A DNA stretch of 25,062 nt, taken from a virus. The notes below the pieces were generated by a model. That model saw nothing but the letters and a program-made list of their open reading frames with translations, searched no databases and was not told the origin of the DNA. The position numbers and the translations under genes were made by a program. The stretch is taken from the IMG/VR virus record IMGVR_UViG_3300028197_000148, positions 1 to 25,062 of that record; one strand, given 5' to 3'. Below, in pieces: positions 23,071 to 25,062 of this stretch (positions are counted from its first letter, which is position 1; every line of letters begins with the position of its first letter).

Positions 23071-23243
23071 TACTTTTTCTTTTTAGCTTTTAGTTTAGCT
23101 GTTTTAGATAAGTCTTTAAAATGAACTAAAGGCTTACTAGTCTTAGTATGCGTCTTACCAGTATGTAATTTACCATTGGCCATTTTATGACTACCACCTT
23201 TCCATTCAGTTCCGTTTTTTAAATAATGCTTTACTCCTTTCAT
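23070..23243 (-). CDS. Small basic protein (57 aa), easily missed
   Basis: I translated this frame by hand: ATG at 23243, TAA at 23070-23072, 57 residues. It begins MKGVKHYLKNGTEWKGGSHK and continues MANGKLHTGKTHTKTSKPLV, ending HFKDLSKTAKLKAKKKK. The HKMxNGKLHTGKTHTKxSK and VHFKDLSKTAK strings are familiar from small phage proteins of unknown function. The stop overlaps the start of the membrane-protein gene by 1 bp (TAATG), and it starts 4 bp after the 64-aa gene, so it completes an otherwise empty gap in the operon. Strongly basic, probably nucleic acid binding. Confidence 0.82.
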   Translation of the reverse strand: MKGVKHYLKNGTEWKGGSHKMANGKLHTGKTHTKTSKPLVHFKDLSKTAKLKAKKKK

Positions 23244-23247
23244 AATT

Positions 23248-23442
23248 TTATTTCTTTGATTTATATCCGCCTCCAGCTGCTTTGTAACGTTTAGCTAACA
23301 TTTGTGCTTTACGTGCAGACCATTGTCCTGGTGCTCCACCCTTTCCCCCAGCTTTGATTGAGTTAAATAATCTTTTACGCATAGTAGGTTTAGTATAGTT
23401 TCCCGAACTATTTACTGTACTTTTCTTTTTCTTTGCTGCCAT
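23248..23442 (-). CDS. Small basic protein with KGGAPGQWSARKAQMLAKRYK motif (64 aa)
   Basis: 64 residues, rich in Lys, Arg and Gly. After MAAKKKKSTVNSSGNYTKP comes RKRLFNSIKAGGKGGAPGQW and then SARKAQMLAKRYKAAGGGYK, a signature I recall in many marine and T4-like phages without an assigned function. The gap to the 102-aa gene is 3 bp and to the 57-aa gene 4 bp. Like its neighbours it may bind DNA or RNA. Confidence 0.78.
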   Translation of the reverse strand: MAAKKKKSTVNSSGNYTKPTMRKRLFNSIKAGGKGGAPGQWSARKAQMLAKRYKAAGGGYKSKK

Positions 23443-23445
23443 CTC

Positions 23446-23754
23446 TTAATTATTAATATTATCTGGGTATGTTAATTGCATAAGATCTCTTATTTTTGCA
23501 CACCTCTCATATTCTTCAATATCTATATAGTACGCTAACATATTTTCAAATTCGGATAACTTGGGACCATTGTCAGGATCAAAAGCCAATACTGCTTCAT
23601 GACCATGTTTAAATTTATTTACCAATAGATCTTCAAAAGTAATTTGATTAGTTAAAACTAAAAATGAATTTTCATAAGCTGTATCAAGCAATATAGCATC
23701 AAATTGCATTTGTTCTATCTCAGTGAGACCACTATCTTCCTTTTTACTGTCCAT
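23446..23754 (-). CDS. Small protein with UVR-like motif (102 aa)
   Basis: 102 residues, acidic. The C-terminal segment FENMLAYYIDIEEYERCAKI followed by RDLMQL fits the UVR motif (helical hairpin with EEYExCAxIRD), used by UvrB/UvrC and ClpC adaptors for protein contacts. The N-terminal 60 residues (including FEDLLVNKFKHGHEAVLAF) are not recognised. It is the first minus-strand gene after the divergent region, so its promoter should lie in 23755-24003. A short protein-protein adaptor is the most likely role; this is inference from one motif. Confidence 0.65.
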   Translation of the reverse strand: MDSKKEDSGLTEIEQMQFDAILLDTAYENSFLVLTNQITFEDLLVNKFKHGHEAVLAFDPDNGPKLSEFENMLAYYIDIEEYERCAKIRDLMQLTYPDNINN

Positions 23755-23834
23755 GTTATTTTATTTAAGTTATACTGCGTCTATAAGAACAATATACTAA
23801 ATTTCTAAATCCTATAAAAATTTTTGAGTCAGAA

Positions 23835-23874
23835 CATGTCCCCCACATGATTAAAAAAAAATAGTGTCCCCCAC
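23835..23874. promoter_or_regulatory. Repeated GTCCCCCAC elements, operator-like
   Basis: The 9-mer GTCCCCCAC occurs at 23838-23846 and 23866-23874, 28 bp apart and separated by an A-tract. The first lies in a perfect inverted repeat, CATGT and ACATG around CCCCC (23835-23849). Related strings are TCCCCAC at 23929-23935 and TCACCCCCC at 23954-23962. Such C-runs are rare in this AT-rich window, and the position between divergent genes suits a protein-binding operator. Confidence 0.5.
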
Positions 23875-23884
23875 CCGGTCCTGG

Positions 23885-23892
23885 CAAAATTA
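23885..23892 (-). promoter_or_regulatory. Weak candidate -7 box for the leftward small-gene operon
   Basis: Minus strand TAATTTTG fits the Bacteroidota consensus TAnnTTTG, 131 nt before the ATG at 23754. No matching -33 element was seen and the leader would be long, so support is low. Confidence 0.25.
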
Positions 23893-23902
23893 TGTATTTG
23901 GC

Positions 23903-23946
23903 ATAGGTGAGAGGTTATATAAAACTGATCCCCACCTCTTACTTGT
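23903..23946 (+). promoter_or_regulatory. Long hairpin in the leader of the first rightward gene
   Basis: The arms at 23903-23915 and 23934-23946 pair over 13 bp, three of them G-U wobbles, around an 18-nt loop that includes CCCC. There is no U-tract, so it is not a terminator. If transcription starts upstream, the RNA leader of the gene at 24004 would carry it 57 nt before the start codon; it could also be an imperfect dyad for a DNA-binding protein. Confidence 0.45.
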
Positions 23947-23966
23947 GGTTGGGTCACCCCCCGTAA

Positions 23967-23975
23967 TTATCCACA
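23967..23975 (+). promoter_or_regulatory. Sequence identical to the strict DnaA box
   Basis: TTATCCACA is an exact match to the E. coli R1-type DnaA box. It lies in the AT-rich end of the only strand-switch region in the window. Only this one exact copy was noticed. Confidence 0.35.
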
Positions 23976-24003
23976 CTTAATATTTAACTTAATACTTTTA
24001 CAA

Positions 24004-24333
24004 ATGGTTTACTTTAGAAAACTAAACATCAATGAGTCTACTGGCTCAGCAACAATCATTGTGAGCTCTGCTCCAATGTCACAGAAACAAACTACTCTTG
24101 CTGGTTTGTCTGTGGGAACAAGAACTCAAGGAAACATCTCCTTTGGTGTTCTGTCACTAATAGACCCTGAAACTAATCAGGTGATGCGTAGTGACCACCC
24201 TACAATCAAAGCGTTAGCTGGGAAGCTGAACGTTGGGGATGAACTGAAGAACTTTAAACTCTCTGAGTCTAAGGTTGTCAACCTAACTACTGGTGAAGAG
24301 AATGAGAACCTCTTCTGGGTTGAACAGGTCTAA
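24004..24333 (+). CDS. Paralogous small protein A, unknown family (109 aa)
   Basis: 109 residues, no membrane segment and no Cys. The pattern suggests a compact beta-rich domain: VYFRKLNINESTGSATIIVS, then FGVLSLIDPETNQVMRSDHP, then GDELKNFKL, and a C-terminal strand LFWVEQV. It is about 72% identical to the protein at 24590-24928 over 107 positions. It is the first rightward gene after the divergent region and is followed by its own terminators. G+C is about 42%, higher than its paralogue and the leftward genes, and it uses more GTG/CTG codons, which may reflect strong expression or separate history. The leader lacks a Shine-Dalgarno sequence. A small single-strand-binding or OB-like fold is conceivable but not supported by any motif. 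Confidence 0.8.
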   Translation: MVYFRKLNINESTGSATIIVSSAPMSQKQTTLAGLSVGTRTQGNISFGVLSLIDPETNQVMRSDHPTIKALAGKLNVGDELKNFKLSESKVVNLTTGEENENLFWVEQV

Positions 24334-24340
24334 CCTGTAC

Positions 24341-24379
24341 AGGAGGGAAGTGTAACTGCTCCCCTCCTTTTCTTTGTCT
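24341..24379 (+). terminator. Terminator after protein A
   Basis: The arms AGGAGGG (24341-24347) and CCCTCCT (24362-24368) pair perfectly over 7 bp around a 14-nt loop and are followed by a T-rich tract TTTCTTTGT. It begins 7 nt past the stop codon. Confidence 0.7.
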
Positions 24380-24438
24380 ACCGCTCATGTGTAGCTCTCC
24401 ACTTGGTCAGGAATGAATCAGGTGTAACTACCGTGCAG

Positions 24439-24486
24439 ACACACACAACACCACAAGGCTGATGCTTTGTGTGTGTTGTTTTTTTT
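24439..24486 (+). terminator. Second terminator between the paralogues
   Basis: The arms ACACACACAA (24439-24448) and TTGTGTGTGT (24467-24476) pair over 10 bp around an 18-nt loop. TG and then eight T follow. Two terminators within 150 bp would insulate gene B from transcription of gene A. Confidence 0.75.
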
Positions 24487-24496
24487 CTTTATGGAC

Positions 24497-24524
24497 TGGT
24501 CATACATTCTTATAGCTTTATAAT
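24497..24524 (+). promoter_or_regulatory. Possible sigma70-type promoter for protein B
   Basis: TATAAT at 24519-24524 with TGGTCA (four of six matches to TTGACA) at 24497-24502 and a 16-bp spacer, about 65 nt before the ATG at 24590. Immediately upstream is the second terminator, so a promoter is needed here. TAGCTTTA at 24513-24520 is a near match to TAnnTTTG as an alternative. Confidence 0.35.
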
Positions 24525-24533
24525 ATAACTCTG

Positions 24534-24552
24534 ACTGCTCCCTTCCTTTCTT
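24534..24552 (+). repeat. Short repeat upstream of paralogue B, related to 24355-24373
   Basis: ACTGCTCCCTTCCTTTCTT here closely matches ACTGCTCCCCTCCTTTTCTT at 24355-24374. The earlier copy forms part of the terminator hairpin of gene A. It is either a remnant of the gene duplication or a shared leader/trailer element. Confidence 0.5.
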
Positions 24553-24589
24553 ATGCAAATATTTATTAATCATTAATTAAAATTAAATT

Positions 24590-24928
24590 ATGGAAACAAA
24601 TTCAGTTTATTTTAGAAAGCTTAACATCAATGACAACACAGGTAGTGCAACAATAATTGCATCAGATGTACCATTGATACAGAAAGCAACTACATTAGCA
24701 GGTGTTAATGTAGCAACAAGAACACAGAACAACATTACATTTGGCGTATTAAGCCTAATAGACCCAGAGACTGGACAGGTAATGCGTTCTGAACATCCAA
24801 CCATCAAGCAGTTAGCTGCTAAACTTAACAGGGGTGATGAGATGAAAGGTTTCAAACTATCTGACAATCCAGTGTTAAACCTAACATCTGGAGAAGAAAC
24901 AGGTATGTTTTGGATAGAAGCAGTGTAA
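24590..24928 (+). CDS. Paralogous small protein B, unknown family (112 aa)
   Basis: 112 residues, about 72% identical to protein A. Shared strings include VYFRKLNIN, TGSATII, FGVLSLIDPET, QVMRS, HPTIK and GDE. It has four extra N-terminal residues (METN) and ends in MFWIEAV. Differences concentrate at surface-type positions (Glu/Asp, Lys/Asn), suggesting the same fold is retained. Codon use is more AT-rich than in A although the proteins are close, so synonymous sites have diverged strongly. It has its own terminator. Function unknown; two maintained copies could form a heteromer or differ in timing. Confidence 0.8.
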   Translation: METNSVYFRKLNINDNTGSATIIASDVPLIQKATTLAGVNVATRTQNNITFGVLSLIDPETGQVMRSEHPTIKQLAAKLNRGDEMKGFKLSDNPVLNLTSGEETGMFWIEAV

Positions 24929-24951
24929 ACCTGCAGTAAAAGGTAAGAACT

Positions 24952-24994
24952 CTACAAATCTAGTGTAAAAGCTAGGTTTGTAGTTGTTTTTTTT
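24952..24994 (+). terminator. Strong terminator after protein B
   Basis: The arms CTACAAATCTAG (24952-24963) and CTAGGTTTGTAG (24972-24983) pair over 12 bp with one T-G wobble around an 8-nt loop, followed by TTGTTTTTTTT. Confidence 0.9.
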
Positions 24995-25032
24995 ATTTAA
25001 ATGTGTATAGCATTATATAAGTTAGGTCTTAT

Positions 25033-25058
25033 TACCACATTATACCACCTTTTACCAC
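25033..25058. repeat. Three TACCAC hexamers with exact 10-bp period
   Basis: TACCAC occurs at 25033-25038, 25043-25048 and 25053-25058, separated by AT-rich tetranucleotides. All copies would face nearly the same side of the helix. The window ends four bases later, so the array may continue. Iteron or operator character is inference. Confidence 0.5.
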
Positions 25059-25062
25059 TATC

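Noticed and set aside
23838-23962. G-quadruplex on the minus strand
   Set aside because: G-runs are present but separated by much more than the usual loop length, except for one GGG-T-GGGGG pair.
24607-24867. Minus-strand open frame inside paralogue B
   Set aside because: The plus-strand frame is confirmed by its paralogue, so the reverse frame is a shadow.

Overview
This window is a piece of the genome of a tailed double-stranded DNA bacteriophage, AT-rich (about one third G+C in a counted stretch of the late genes). The host is most likely a member of the Bacteroidota. Start codons sit behind A/T-rich leaders with no AGGAGG-like ribosome binding site. Two leaders carry a box matching the Bacteroidota -7 promoter consensus TAnnTTTG. 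The gene set (large unusual portal, acidic scaffold, TerL with a degenerate P-loop, HU/IHF-like protein, PG-binding amidase) resembles Bacteroidota phages, including crAss-like ones. That affiliation is inference from content and order; no search was run.

Almost everything from position 1 to 23754 lies on the minus strand, so transcription runs right to left. In that direction it begins with small genes (23754-22095): a UVR-motif-like protein, four short Lys/Arg-rich proteins, a small membrane/lipoprotein-like protein and an unrecognised protein. Next (22016-17797) comes an accessory and packaging block: unknown protein, N-acetylmuramoyl-L-alanine amidase, winged-helix candidate, HU/IHF-like protein, Cys-rich zinc protein, a 29-codon ORF, PD-(D/E)XK nuclease, two unknowns and a GroES-like co-chaperonin. 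The head module (17804-9739) holds TerL, portal, scaffold candidate and major capsid protein (MCP) candidate. Connector and structural genes follow (9669-5253), then zinc-ribbon and tail-fibre genes (5240-1). The last fibre runs off the left edge.

The genes are tightly packed, with many 1-8 nt overlaps. Strong minus-strand terminators follow the MCP candidate, the 500-aa structural protein and the 807-aa fibre, and two related promoter-like motifs precede the 338-aa and 101-aa genes. The late region is therefore probably several transcription units, not one operon.

At about 23.8-24.0 kb the strand switches. The 249-bp divergent region holds repeated C5 motifs (one inside a perfect inverted repeat), a 13-bp hairpin and a sequence identical to the strict DnaA box. 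To the right are two tandem plus-strand genes encoding about 72% identical proteins of unknown function, each followed by its own terminator. The right edge shows three TACCAC hexamers spaced exactly 10 bp apart. This right-hand block is the least explained part of the window. No RNA genes, CRISPR arrays, insertion sequences, integrase or reverse transcriptase were seen.
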